A stretch of 64,000 nucleotides of DNA from Myroides phaeus (GTDB lineage Bacteria > Bacteroidota > Bacteroidia > Flavobacteriales > Flavobacteriaceae), in the NCBI RefSeq assembly GCF_900099675.1, contig NZ_FNDQ01000001.1:62001-126000 (forward strand), written 5' to 3'. The notes below the pieces were generated by a model. It was not told the DNA's origin. It made no database searches and saw nothing but the letters and a program-made list of their open reading frames with translations. A program made the translations under genes and the position numbers. Shown piece by piece: positions 44,673 through 52,751 of the stretch; position 1 is the first letter of the stretch, and the number at the start of each line of letters is the position of its first letter.

Positions 44673-45611
44673 ATGAAGATCGAGAAATACATATCAGCTT
44701 TATTATACAGATACCAGTGTGTGATCATACCGGGGTTCGGAGCATTTTTGACAGAGACTAAGTCATCATACTACAATGAAGAGGAACAAGCATTTTTTCC
44801 TCCTCAAAAAATGATGTCTTTTAATGCAAATGTTAAGCACAATGATGGGCTATTAGCTAATCATATCGCTATGCAAGAAAAAATCAGTTATGACGAAGCA
44901 GTTAAGTACATCACTTTAGCTGTTAAAGGTTGGGATAAAGAATTAAGCAACTTAGGTAGTTTAACTTTGTCAACTATTGGGGCTTTCCAATGTAATAGCG
45001 AAGGAAGCTTGGTTTTTGAACCTACTTCAAATAGCAATTACTTAATGACTTCTTTTGGATTGTCTTCTGTAATGGCATCTTCTGTTGATAGAGTTGCAAC
45101 AATTCCTTTACAAGAAACTGTAGCAGTTCCTCAACTAAGAAAGAAAAGCAAATATGCATTTGTAAAATACGCTGCTGTTATTACACTTTTCTTAGGTGTT
45201 GGTAGTGTTATTGCAGATAAAGGTTATGATGCTTATTTAAACGATCAATCATACACAATTGAAAAAAACGTACAATCAAAAGTTCAAGATAAGATACAAC
45301 AAGCAACGTTTATCATTGAGCCAAGTGCCACAACAATATCAATTCCTGTTAGAGAAGAAGTAATCATTTCTACAGAATTGGCAAAACCATATCATATTGT
45401 TGCTTGTGCTTTTAGAAGCAAACAAGCCTCTGAAGAAGAAGCGGTTAAATTGCAAAACAAAGGTTTTGAAGGTGCTACAGCACTAGCTCGTACAAAATAT
45501 GGAATGTACCCTGTTTCTTATGGAGGTTTTGAAACACAAGGTGATGCTCAAAAAGAATTAAAGAAAATCCACCGTTCTACAAATAAAGATGCTTGGATTT
45601 TAGTACAATAA
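44673..45611 (+). CDS. HU-CCDC81-type and SPOR-domain membrane protein
   Basis: The 312-residue protein begins with a domain (about 1-120) of the HU-CCDC81-like group (ISALLYRYQCVIIPGFGAFL), then a single membrane segment (about 166-186), then a C-terminal SPOR domain (about 238-312, KPYHIVACAFRSKQASEEEA). SPOR domains bind denuded peptidoglycan at division sites, so this inner-membrane protein probably acts in cell division, linking a DNA-binding-like cytoplasmic part to the septum. Confidence 0.88.
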   Translation: MKIEKYISALLYRYQCVIIPGFGAFLTETKSSYYNEEEQAFFPPQKMMSFNANVKHNDGLLANHIAMQEKISYDEAVKYITLAVKGWDKELSNLGSLTLSTIGAFQCNSEGSLVFEPTSNSNYLMTSFGLSSVMASSVDRVATIPLQETVAVPQLRKKSKYAFVKYAAVITLFLGVGSVIADKGYDAYLNDQSYTIEKNVQSKVQDKIQQATFIIEPSATTISIPVREEVIISTELAKPYHIVACAFRSKQASEEEAVKLQNKGFEGATALARTKYGMYPVSYGGFETQGDAQKELKKIHRSTNKDAWILVQ

Positions 45612-45624
45612 ATAGTTAAACATT

Positions 45625-45657
45625 AGTCCCGTAACTGAAAAGTTGCGGGATTTTTTG
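45625..45657 (+). terminator. Terminator of the HU/SPOR gene
   Basis: TCCCGTAACT (45627-45636) and AGTTGCGGGA (45641-45650) enclose a GAAA tetraloop, followed by six T residues. The thioesterase promoter begins within the T tract. Confidence 0.8.
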
Positions 45658-45668
45658 TTTAATGTCTC

Positions 45669-45676
45669 TATATTTG
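45669..45676 (+). promoter_or_regulatory. Predicted -7 element deciding the thioesterase start
   Basis: TATATTTG matches TAnnTTTG. Because it lies downstream of the ATG at 45662, the real start should be the ATG at 45692, 16 bases after this element. Confidence 0.6.
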
Positions 45677-45691
45677 CCGAAAACAATTATA

Positions 45692-46204
45692 ATGGAAGCA
45701 AAATTAGTATCAGAATCAGCTACATTGATGACTGACCTTGTTCTACCAGGAGAAACAAACCCTTTAAACAATATGTTTGGTGGTGAGTTATTGGCTCGTA
45801 TGGATAGAGCTGCAGGAATTGCTGCAAGACGCCACTCTCGTCGCGTTTGTGTTACTGCATCAGTAAATCACGTGGCATTCAATAGACCTATCCCCCTTGG
45901 CAGTGTTGTTACTGTAGAAGCAAAAATATCTCGTGCATTTAACTCTTCTATGGAGGTATATTTAGATGTTTGGATTGAAGACCGCGAGTCAGGTATCAAG
46001 AAAAAAGCAAATGAAGCAATCTATACTTTTGTTGCTGTTGATGATACAGGACACCCTGTTTCTATTCCGGAGATTATTCCACAAACAGACATTGAAAAAG
46101 AGCGTTTTGTTGGGGCATTAAGACGTAAACAATTAAGCCTTGTTATTGCAGGTAAAATGAAACCATCTGAAGCAACTGAATTAAAAGCGTTATTTAACGA
46201 ATAA
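45692..46204 (+). CDS. Hotdog-fold acyl-CoA thioesterase (YciA-like)
   Basis: The 170-residue protein from the start at 45692 (M-E-A-K-L-V-S-E-S-A) has the hotdog signature N-P-L-N-N-M-F-G-G-E-L-L followed by a long central helix, and N-H-V-A-F-N in the strand region. It hydrolyses acyl-CoA to free acid and CoA. I prefer 45692 over the in-frame ATG at 45662 because a promoter -7 element lies at 45669-45676 and the family normally begins at the M-E-A-K methionine. The gene is followed five bases later by the nuclease gene. Confidence 0.9.
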   Translation: MEAKLVSESATLMTDLVLPGETNPLNNMFGGELLARMDRAAGIAARRHSRRVCVTASVNHVAFNRPIPLGSVVTVEAKISRAFNSSMEVYLDVWIEDRESGIKKKANEAIYTFVAVDDTGHPVSIPEIIPQTDIEKERFVGALRRKQLSLVIAGKMKPSEATELKALFNE

Positions 46205-46209
46205 AGATT

Positions 46210-46998
46210 ATGAAAAAAATACTTTACTTTTTATTAGCAGCGTTATTCACTTTACAAACTGCTAATGTATTTGCTTGGGGAACTACTGGTCACCGAGTAG
46301 TAGCTGAACTTGCAGAGAGAAATCTTACGAAGAAAGCTAAAAAACAATTGAAACAAATTATTGGAAACCAACAACTTGCTTACTGGGCAAACTGGCCTGA
46401 CTTTTTAAAGTCTGATCCTACTTGGAAATTCTCTGATAGCTGGCATTATATCAATTTACCTGGTCATTTAGACCGCCATGCTTTTGATCAAGAGTTAGCG
46501 AATTCTACGGATAAAAACTTATACAAAAGAGCGCTATTGTTGATCGAAGAGTTGAAAGATAAAAACTTACCACTTGCTAAAAAACAAGAGAATTTATACT
46601 TCTTAATCCACATTATTGGAGATGCTCATCAACCTTTACACATTGGTAGATTAGACGATTTAGGAGGAAACCGCGTAAAATTAGAATGGTTTAGAAAACC
46701 AACTAACTTACACAGTATTTGGGACTCTTCTTTGGTTGACTTTGACAAATATAGCTATACTGAGTATGCTACTGTTTTAGATGTACACGGAAAAGCATAC
46801 AATCAAAAATTAACTGACGGAGGAATTGAAGATTGGATCTTTGATTCATACACAATGGCTAACAAGATTTATGACAGCGTTGAAGCTGAAGAATCTTTAA
46901 GCTATAAATACCATTTTAATCACAAAGATGATGTTGAAAATCAATTATTAAAAGGAGGTTTGCGCTTAGCAAAAGTTCTAAACGAAATTTTCAAGTAA
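46210..46998 (+). CDS. Secreted S1/P1-type zinc nuclease
   Basis: The 262-residue protein has a signal peptide ending F-A before Trp23, so mature W-G-T-T-G-H starts with the conserved Trp whose amino group binds zinc. Further zinc-ligand motifs are HIIGDAHQPLHIG and NLHSIWDSSLVD. Family enzymes cut single-stranded nucleic acids, often extracellularly. It is five bases after the thioesterase gene. Together with the EEP nuclease at the left edge, it points to use of external nucleic acids. Confidence 0.92.
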   Translation: MKKILYFLLAALFTLQTANVFAWGTTGHRVVAELAERNLTKKAKKQLKQIIGNQQLAYWANWPDFLKSDPTWKFSDSWHYINLPGHLDRHAFDQELANSTDKNLYKRALLLIEELKDKNLPLAKKQENLYFLIHIIGDAHQPLHIGRLDDLGGNRVKLEWFRKPTNLHSIWDSSLVDFDKYSYTEYATVLDVHGKAYNQKLTDGGIEDWIFDSYTMANKIYDSVEAEESLSYKYHFNHKDDVENQLLKGGLRLAKVLNEIFK

Positions 46999-47011
46999 TC
47001 ATTTGACACAA

Positions 47012-47049
47012 TACAAAAGGGCGAAGTAATTAATTACTTCGCCCTTTTT
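47012..47049. terminator. Bidirectional terminator after the S1/P1 nuclease
   Basis: Sixteen-base perfect arms (47015-47030 and 47033-47048) with A and T runs on the two sides; it serves the converging Ser-rich gene as well. Confidence 0.85.
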
Positions 47050-47068
47050 ATTTGACTTTATCTTATTG

Positions 47069-48538
47069 TTATCTGCTATAACTCGACCTTGATGATGATG
47101 AGCTTGAACGTGATGACGATGACGGTGCTGAATAAGAAGATCTACTTGATCCTGACGAACTACCGCTATAATTACTTCTTGACGATGAACTGCTACTTCC
47201 TGAGTTAGTATTTGATCGTGAATAATAACTGCTATTAAAGCTACTACTTGGCGAACTACTACTTCTGCTATAACTTGACCTAGAACTTGACGAAGTGCTT
47301 GGAGATGAGCCGTAATTGCTATTTGAGCCTTGACTATAATTACCTCTACGTGTTGAATTACTATTGAATGAGGAATTACTACTTGAAGAAGATGTACCTC
47401 TATCGTAATTTGATCTATTAGCAGATGAACTTGTAGAATAACTTGAACGACTTGAAGAAGAATTTGAGCTTCCTTCAACTTTATTTACTTCTCTATTATT
47501 TGAGCCGCTGTAATAATCACTACGACTACTTGATCCACTACCGCTTGTAGCATACTCACTTCTACTATTTCCGCGTTTATAATCAGTACTTCCACTATTT
47601 GAGCTACTATTCTCTCTGCTGTAATAATCACTTCTGCTATTTGATCCACTACCACTTGTAGCATATTCACTTCTGCTATTTCCGCGTTTGTAATCTGAGC
47701 TTCCGCTACTTGAATTACTATTCCCTCTGCTGTAATAATCGCTTCTGCTATTTGATCCACTGCCACTTGTAGCATACTCACTTCTGCTACTTCTGCTGCT
47801 TGTCAAATCAGCACGGTTATAATAATTACTCTCTCCATATCTCGTTTTAAACGAGTTGTTTGGATTTTGACGTTCATAATAATCTTGTCTAACATTAGAG
47901 TACATATATTCTGCTCTATTGCTATTTCTATACGGTCTATAGTAGTAATTGTTGTTTTGATTTATATGCACGTGTACGTGTGAAACATAGCGCCCGGTTG
48001 AATATGGAGCGTAGGCATAATAATAGTTTGGATAATAGTTCCAATACCAAGATGAATGATAAGGTCTGTAAGAAACACCCCAGAATAAACTAAACATAGG
48101 AGGCGTAGTTACATAAATAGGCTCGTAAATGTAGTTTGCTCCGTATAAATATGAATTCCCTACTACTTGCATATAAACTACTTTCTTGCGTTTATCCTTT
48201 TCTACTTCAATAGTTGCAACGTCTTGATATAAATCTTTGCCAAGAACAGCCTGAATAACAATTAAGTGCGTTCTACCCTCAACAACTTCTACAACTCGTA
48301 GATAATCTACATAACCATCCCCATTTAAGTCAAGGTTATTTATACGAGAATAAGGGTCATTTAACCTAAACTCAAAGTCAGCCAAATCAGAGGATTCTCC
48401 AAAAACAGAAGCCACTGCTTGAAGGTCTAAATTATCGCTAATATCATAGTTATTAGCCGTTACCACTGTTCTTTGTCCAAAAGACACAGAAAAACTGAGT
48501 GTTAAAAATAACAGTGTGATATAATGTAATGTTTTCAT
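47069..48538 (-). CDS. Exported Ser/Tyr/Arg-rich repeat protein with EF-hand-like loop
   Basis: The 489-residue protein has a signal peptide (1-21, ending F-G-Q) and an N-terminal domain (about 25-130) with the loop L-D-L-N-G-D-G-Y-V-D-Y-L-R-V, which resembles a calcium-binding EF-hand/dockerin loop. A Tyr/Trp-rich region follows (about 150-240). From 251 on it is low-complexity Ser/Arg/Tyr/Gly, including about 2.5 copies of a 37-residue repeat (S-R-S-E-Y-A-T-S-G-S-G-S...) and a long Ser-rich tail. Probably surface or periplasmic; function unknown. Reverse-frame ORFs in this region are by-products of the repeat. Confidence 0.8.
   Translation of the reverse strand: MKTLHYITLLFLTLSFSVSFGQRTVVTANNYDISDNLDLQAVASVFGESSDLADFEFRLNDPYSRINNLDLNGDGYVDYLRVVEVVEGRTHLIVIQAVLGKDLYQDVATIEVEKDKRKKVVYMQVVGNSYLYGANYIYEPIYVTTPPMFSLFWGVSYRPYHSSWYWNYYPNYYYAYAPYSTGRYVSHVHVHINQNNNYYYRPYRNSNRAEYMYSNVRQDYYERQNPNNSFKTRYGESNYYNRADLTSSRSSRSEYATSGSGSNSRSDYYSRGNSNSSSGSSDYKRGNSRSEYATSGSGSNSRSDYYSRENSSSNSGSTDYKRGNSRSEYATSGSGSSSRSDYYSGSNNREVNKVEGSSNSSSSRSSYSTSSSANRSNYDRGTSSSSSNSSFNSNSTRRGNYSQGSNSNYGSSPSTSSSSRSSYSRSSSSPSSSFNSSYYSRSNTNSGSSSSSSRSNYSGSSSGSSRSSYSAPSSSSRSSSSSSRSSYSR
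47507..47788 (-). repeat. 111-bp coding tandem repeat, about 2.5 copies
   Basis: Each unit encodes 37 residues beginning S-R-S-E-Y-A-T-S-G-S-G-S and ending D-Y-K-R-G-N. Units correspond to residues 251-287, 288-324 and 325-344 (partial). Copies differ by only a few substitutions, suggesting recent expansion and possible length variation between strains. Confidence 0.8.
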
Positions 48539-48749
48539 AATCTTCTCTTTTCACTTTACTATCTATTTAAAGCTTTGCAATAAATATACCGTAACAATTT
48601 AAAGCAAGGTACTGAAAAACAATATGTAAAAAGCTTAATAATTCCTTAAATACAAGGGAATTGTCCTAAAATGACGAAATCACTTTAATTATTTTAAAGG
48701 TTTAAGAAACAGTAAACTAAATAAAACACGATAACTAGTACATTTTTAC

Positions 48750-48757
48750 TAATTTTG
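48750..48757 (+). promoter_or_regulatory. Predicted -7 element deciding the hflX start
   Basis: TAATTTTG matches TAnnTTTG. The frame can be extended back to a TTG within this element (48755), but transcription should start after it, so the ATG at 48776 is the start. Confidence 0.55.
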
Positions 48758-48775
48758 TACTATAATATAGTTTAT

Positions 48776-50008
48776 ATGATTGATAGAGAAGAAATAAATT
48801 TTGAACGTTCTGTAATCGTAGGTATCGTTACAAAAGATCAAGATGAGTCAAAACTTAATGAATATTTAGATGAATTAGAGTTTTTGACATATACGGCTGG
48901 AGGAGAAGTATATAAGCGCTTTACACAGAAAATGGAAAAGCCTAACCCTAAGACCTTTGTTGGAACAGGGAAAATGGAAGAAATCCACCACTATATAGTA
49001 GAGAACGATATTCATACCGTAATATTTGATGATGAGCTTACACCAGCTCAACAAAAAAACGTTTCAAAAATATTAGATTGTAAGGTATTAGACCGCACCA
49101 ACCTAATCTTAGATATATTCGCACAAAGAGCACAAACTTCTTATGCGAGAACACAAGTTGAATTAGCACAATTTCAATATTTACTACCTCGTCTTTCTGG
49201 AATGTGGACTCACTTAGAGAGACAGCGTGGAGGTATTGGTATGCGTGGTCCTGGGGAAACAGAGATTGAAACAGATAGACGTATCGTTCGTGATCGTATT
49301 ACGCTATTGCGTGAAAAATTGAAAGTTATTGATAAACAAATGGCTTCACAAAGAGGAAATAGAGGTGCTATGGTACGTGTCGCTTTAGTCGGGTATACGA
49401 ACGTAGGTAAATCTACTTTGATGAATACAATTGGTAAAAGTGAAGTATTTGTTGAGAACAAGCTCTTTGCTACCCTTGATACTACAGTTCGTAAAATTGT
49501 AATAGGTAACTTGCCTTTCTTGCTTTCTGATACCGTTGGTTTTATTAGAAAACTACCTACACAGTTAGTAGAATCGTTCAAGAGTACCTTAGACGAGGTT
49601 AGAGAAGCAGATTTACTGTTACACGTAGTTGATATTTCTCACCACGACTTTGAAGACCATATCGAATCTGTAAATACAATTTTAAAGGATATCAAGAGTG
49701 ATGATAAACCAACGATTATGGTGTTTAATAAAATAGATGCTTATAAGCCGGAAGTTATCGCTGAAGATGATTTAATGACTGAACGTACGTCACGCCACTA
49801 CACAATTGAAGAGTGGAAAAAAACGTGGATGAACAAAGTTGGGGAGAATAATGCAATCTTTATTTCTGCAACAAATAAAGAAAATATGGAGGAATTTAGA
49901 AAGAAATTATATGAAGCTGCACGTGAGATTCATATCACTAGATTTCCTTATAACAACTTTTTATTCCCTGATTATGACCACTTAATAGAGGGGTCTGATA
50001 GTGAATAA
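48776..50008 (+). CDS. hflX: Ribosome-associated GTPase HflX
   Basis: The 410-residue protein from the ATG at 48776 (M-I-D-R-E-E) has the N-terminal HflX domain (F-V-G-T-G-K-M-E-E at about 59-67), a glycine-rich linker signature (G-G-I-G-M-R-G-P-G-E-T-E), and the G domain with GYTNVGKST, D-T-V-G-F and N-K-I-D. HflX splits stalled 70S ribosomes. I chose the ATG at 48776 because a promoter element overlaps the upstream in-frame TTG. Confidence 0.95.
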   Translation: MIDREEINFERSVIVGIVTKDQDESKLNEYLDELEFLTYTAGGEVYKRFTQKMEKPNPKTFVGTGKMEEIHHYIVENDIHTVIFDDELTPAQQKNVSKILDCKVLDRTNLILDIFAQRAQTSYARTQVELAQFQYLLPRLSGMWTHLERQRGGIGMRGPGETEIETDRRIVRDRITLLREKLKVIDKQMASQRGNRGAMVRVALVGYTNVGKSTLMNTIGKSEVFVENKLFATLDTTVRKIVIGNLPFLLSDTVGFIRKLPTQLVESFKSTLDEVREADLLLHVVDISHHDFEDHIESVNTILKDIKSDDKPTIMVFNKIDAYKPEVIAEDDLMTERTSRHYTIEEWKKTWMNKVGENNAIFISATNKENMEEFRKKLYEAAREIHITRFPYNNFLFPDYDHLIEGSDSE

Positions 50009-50042
50009 AATATTTGTTCATAAAAAAAATTATAAAGTAACC

Positions 50043-50070
50043 TTGTGTAATAATATTTTTTCTATTTTTA
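50043..50070 (+). promoter_or_regulatory. Predicted promoter of the asnA leader
   Basis: TTG (50043-50045), a 17-base spacer and TATTTTTA (50063-50070), one mismatch from TAnnTTTG. The transcript would start about 50075-50078, some 19 bases before the leader-peptide ATG. Confidence 0.45.
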
Positions 50071-50094
50071 CACTATTGCTAAAAAGCTGATTAT

Positions 50095-50181
50095 ATGTAT
50101 TTATCATTGAACAATAATTTCTCTAATAATAATTTGAATTGTGTATACGATTTGAAGAGGGAAGCTATTGGCAATGATTAA
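50095..50181 (+). CDS. Putative Asn-rich leader peptide of asnA (attenuator peptide)
   Basis: A 28-codon frame begins M-Y-L-S-L-N-N-N-F-S-N-N-N-L-N and ends at a TAA at 50179-50181. Eight of its 28 codons are Asn, seven of them clustered at positions 6-8, 11-13 and 15 (50110-50139). It sits between a promoter-like element and a rho-independent terminator directly upstream of the asparagine synthetase gene, exactly the layout of amino-acid attenuation leaders such as trpL or hisL. It is probably translated as a sensor of charged tRNA-Asn rather than for the peptide itself. Supported by position and composition only. Confidence 0.75.
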   Translation: MYLSLNNNFSNNNLNCVYDLKREAIGND

Positions 50182-50241
50182 AGTTAATTATATATTATTT
50201 CATTATCCGTTTAAAGGCTCCTCTCTGAGGAGCCTTTTTTT
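50156..50241 (+). promoter_or_regulatory. Asparagine attenuator: antiterminator/terminator switch upstream of asnA
   Basis: The terminator stem AAAGGCTCCTC (50213-50223) / GAGGAGCCTTT (50227-50237) is followed by a T-run and ends 27 bases before the asnA ATG. Its left arm can instead pair with bases inside the leader frame: 50156-50160 with 50220-50224, and after a two-base bulge 50163-50166 with 50216-50219. A ribosome stalled on the Asn codons leaves 50156-50166 free, favouring the antiterminator; one that reaches the stop codon at 50179 would cover part of it, favouring termination. Confidence 0.7.
50213..50241 (+). terminator. Rho-independent terminator in the asnA leader
   Basis: An 11-bp perfect stem with a TCT loop and seven T residues. 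No gene ends close by (hflX stops 204 bases earlier), and asnA starts 27 bases later. Confidence 0.85.
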
Positions 50242-50267
50242 ATTTAAAAAATTCAAACCTAAATATC

Positions 50268-51272
50268 ATGAGTAAAAAACAAATTTTACAGACCGAAAAA
50301 TCAATTGCATTAGTAAAAGACTTCTTTTCTAAAAACTTATGCAATTCTTTGAACTTGTATCCTATTTCATCTCCGATGATTGTAAATGAAGGAACAGGAA
50401 TCAATGATGACTTAAACGGTGTGGAGCGAGCTGTCTCTTTTCCTGTAAAGTTTCTTAACAATGATCGAGGTGTTGTCGTACATTCACTAGCCAAATGGAA
50501 AAGAATTAGACTAGAAGAGTTAGGCCTTGATGTACACGAAGGTATTCTAACAGACATGAGAGCGCTTAGACCTGACGAAGATAGTAGCCCAATACACTCA
50601 ATTTATGTTGACCAATGGGATTGGGAATTAAAGATTGAAGATAAAGATCGCAACCTTGCATTTCTTAAATCTATCGTTCGCAAATTATATCAAGTGTTGT
50701 TAGAAACAGAGGAACAAGTTTGGAAAGAATTAAAAATAGAACGTATTCTACCTGAATCGATCTCTTTTATTCATTCTGAACAATTATTACAGCGTTATCC
50801 TACTCTATCTCCAAAAGACAGAGAACACGCCATAGCGAAAGAATATGGCGCTGTTTTCATTCTGGGAATTGGACACAAATTATCAAACGGAGAGCAACAC
50901 GACAGTAGAGCTTCTGATTATGATGATTGGAGTACAGAAACAGAGGGAGGATACAAAGGATTAAATGGTGATTTATTAGTTTGGGATCCTATTCTAAACA
51001 GATCATTAGAACTATCTTCTATGGGAATCAGAGTAAACAAAGAAGTTCTTTTAAAACAATTAGAGATTACACAATCTTTAGAAAAGAAAAACTTACTTTA
51101 CCACAGTATGTTATTACAAGATAAATTACCATTGTGCATTGGTGGTGGTTTAGGTCAATCAAGAATCTGTATGTTCTTATTGAGAAAAAGACATATTGGA
51201 GAGGTACAAGCAAGCTTATGGCCTCAAGACGTAAGAATTGAAGCTGAAAAACAAGGAATCAATTTATTATAA
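50268..51272 (+). CDS. asnA: Aspartate-ammonia ligase (asparagine synthetase A)
   Basis: The 334-residue enzyme makes asparagine from aspartate, ammonia and ATP. It is related to class II aminoacyl-tRNA synthetases and is recognised by SSPMIVNEGTGINDDLNGVE, the D-x-D-Q-W-D-W-E region, and the C-terminal G-G-G-L-G-Q-S-R with the ATP-binding Arg. Length matches E. coli AsnA (330). It is monocistronic, under the attenuator-like leader described above. Confidence 0.96.
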   Translation: MSKKQILQTEKSIALVKDFFSKNLCNSLNLYPISSPMIVNEGTGINDDLNGVERAVSFPVKFLNNDRGVVVHSLAKWKRIRLEELGLDVHEGILTDMRALRPDEDSSPIHSIYVDQWDWELKIEDKDRNLAFLKSIVRKLYQVLLETEEQVWKELKIERILPESISFIHSEQLLQRYPTLSPKDREHAIAKEYGAVFILGIGHKLSNGEQHDSRASDYDDWSTETEGGYKGLNGDLLVWDPILNRSLELSSMGIRVNKEVLLKQLEITQSLEKKNLLYHSMLLQDKLPLCIGGGLGQSRICMFLLRKRHIGEVQASLWPQDVRIEAEKQGINLL

Positions 51273-51273
51273 T

Positions 51274-51308
51274 AAAAAAGCTCGGTAGAAAACTACCGAG
51301 CTTTTTTA
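51274..51308. terminator. Bidirectional terminator between asnA and the DUF3078 gene
   Basis: Fifteen-base arms (51274-51288 and 51293-51307) enclose AAAA, with flanking A and T runs. Confidence 0.85.
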
Positions 51309-51331
51309 TTTTATTACAAATTCTAATCAGA

Positions 51332-52177
51332 TTAGAAATTATAGTTTACTCCTAAACCAACCATTTCTCTAATTTGAAATCCTTGGAATGCAAGGTCATC
51401 ATATATAGTTTGGAATGTTAAGTTAGTAGAAAGATATTTATTAATCTTCATTACTACGTTTAACTGGTAATCAAGAACAACGTTCTGAGGGTCTTTTAAA
51501 TAGTTAGAATACAAGTTTAAGATGTTTTCAACTGAAACGTTTTCCATAACATTTAATTTATAGTAAGCGTTTACAGACATACCTAATTGGTATTCCATTG
51601 ATTTTCCTTCTTTTACACCAAAAGCAGCGCCATTTTCTGTGAAGTGACTGTGAACAAAGATAAATCTTGATGTAGCTGGAGCAATGTTAACTTTTAAGTT
51701 ATCATCTTTTTTCCATAACATACCAGGACCTATTTGTAAATAAGCAGGAGACATAAAGTGAGAATTTCTAATTCCATTTTTGTCAATACCAGCATCCATC
51801 TGTGTTTTGAAATTCAAAAACGCAGAGTAGTACCAGTTATTAGATGCTTGTTTACCTAATAAAGAGTTTAACTCTAAACGGTCATTTGTTTTCTTTTGTT
51901 TATCTCCTTTTAACTTAGAGATACCGTAACTTACCATAGCTTTGTTATCCCAAGTCCAATCATCTTTCTTGTAATTCAAATCATAATTTACGTTAACGTT
52001 ACCAGACAGGTTATTATCCCCACCAGCTTGCCAATTTGAAAAACTTGATTGATTTACTAAGAAATTAAAATTTCCTTTTGATGTCCAATTGCTTGTATTT
52101 TCTACAGTTTCAGCTTCTTGAGCCTGAACCGAAAATGAAGCAAAAACAGCTAATAATCCTAAAACAATTTTCTTCAT
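51332..52177 (-). CDS. DUF3078 outer-membrane-type protein
   Basis: The 281-residue protein has a signal peptide (1-19, ending V-Q-A-Q) and regular amphipathic beta-strands; the W-x-x-G-G-D-N-N-L-S-G segment is typical of DUF3078. The C-terminus G-V-N-Y-N-F ends in an aromatic residue, as in outer-membrane barrels. Probably a small barrel of unknown role. It lies downstream of the suf genes, 53 bases after the DUF2480 gene, and may be cotranscribed with them; a possible own -7 element (TAGTTTTG on minus) lies at 52196-52203. Confidence 0.85.
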   Translation of the reverse strand: MKKIVLGLLAVFASFSVQAQEAETVENTSNWTSKGNFNFLVNQSSFSNWQAGGDNNLSGNVNVNYDLNYKKDDWTWDNKAMVSYGISKLKGDKQKKTNDRLELNSLLGKQASNNWYYSAFLNFKTQMDAGIDKNGIRNSHFMSPAYLQIGPGMLWKKDDNLKVNIAPATSRFIFVHSHFTENGAAFGVKEGKSMEYQLGMSVNAYYKLNVMENVSVENILNLYSNYLKDPQNVVLDYQLNVVMKINKYLSTNLTFQTIYDDLAFQGFQIREMVGLGVNYNF

Positions 52178-52230
52178 AGTTATTTACTTTTTGTGCAAAA
52201 CTAATAAGAAAATGCTAAAAAGAAAAACTA

Positions 52231-52749
52231 TCAACCTCTTTTTACCGCTCTCTTGAAAACAGGAACAGCCGAACAAGCCTCTCCAAACATCACAGAACGT
52301 GCATGATTCATCATTAATTGAGTAGCTAAAACATAAGCCTCTTCAGGAATCTCTTTTTTTGAACATCCTTTAATAATTACAGGTAAATCAGCATACTGTG
52401 TATAGTCTATTGCAAATAACAATTCTTGGAAAATAGAACTTTCTAAATGATGCTTATCTCCTAAATAAACGCGTTTTGCAACTGGTTGTAGATGGCTTGT
52501 TAAAACCATATATGCCCAACCTGGTAAGATAGCATCTGTAGAACAATGTAATCCTACATAAGCATCTTGATAGATAGACCAATCAACTTCTTTCAAAGCA
52601 GCTCTAAAGTCTTTCTCTCTAAGAACAAAACCTTCATAAAGCCATTGCGCAATATCAATCTCCATTCTCGGATTTGTTGGATAAATATCCTCTAAATCGA
52701 AAACAACAAGAGCACTATTGGCTACTTTATTTACAATTTCTCCTTCCAT
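52231..52749 (-). CDS. DUF2480 family protein
   Basis: The 172-residue cytoplasmic protein begins M-E-G-E-I-V-N-K-V-A-N-S and belongs to the DUF2480 group, common in Bacteroidota next to suf genes. It includes a conserved Cys (H-C-S-T-D-A near residue 69) and another in I-K-G-C-S-K. It starts two bases after the DUF59 gene. A role in Fe-S assembly is suggested by position. Confidence 0.82.
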   Translation of the reverse strand: MEGEIVNKVANSALVVFDLEDIYPTNPRMEIDIAQWLYEGFVLREKDFRAALKEVDWSIYQDAYVGLHCSTDAILPGWAYMVLTSHLQPVAKRVYLGDKHHLESSIFQELLFAIDYTQYADLPVIIKGCSKKEIPEEAYVLATQLMMNHARSVMFGEACSAVPVFKRAVKRG

Positions 52750-52751
52750 GA

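Noticed and set aside
45662..45691. Upstream ATG at 45662 as the thioesterase start
   Set aside because: A promoter -7 element (45669-45676) lies downstream of it and the family begins at the methionine at 45692.
46999..47781. Two minus-strand ORFs rich in Val, Ile and Gln overlapping the Ser-rich gene
   Set aside because: They are alternate-frame readings of the Ser/Tyr repeat DNA with implausible composition; the 489-residue frame with signal peptide is the real gene.
48755..48775. TTG start of hflX at 48755
   Set aside because: It lies inside a TAATTTTG promoter element; the ATG at 48776 is preferred.
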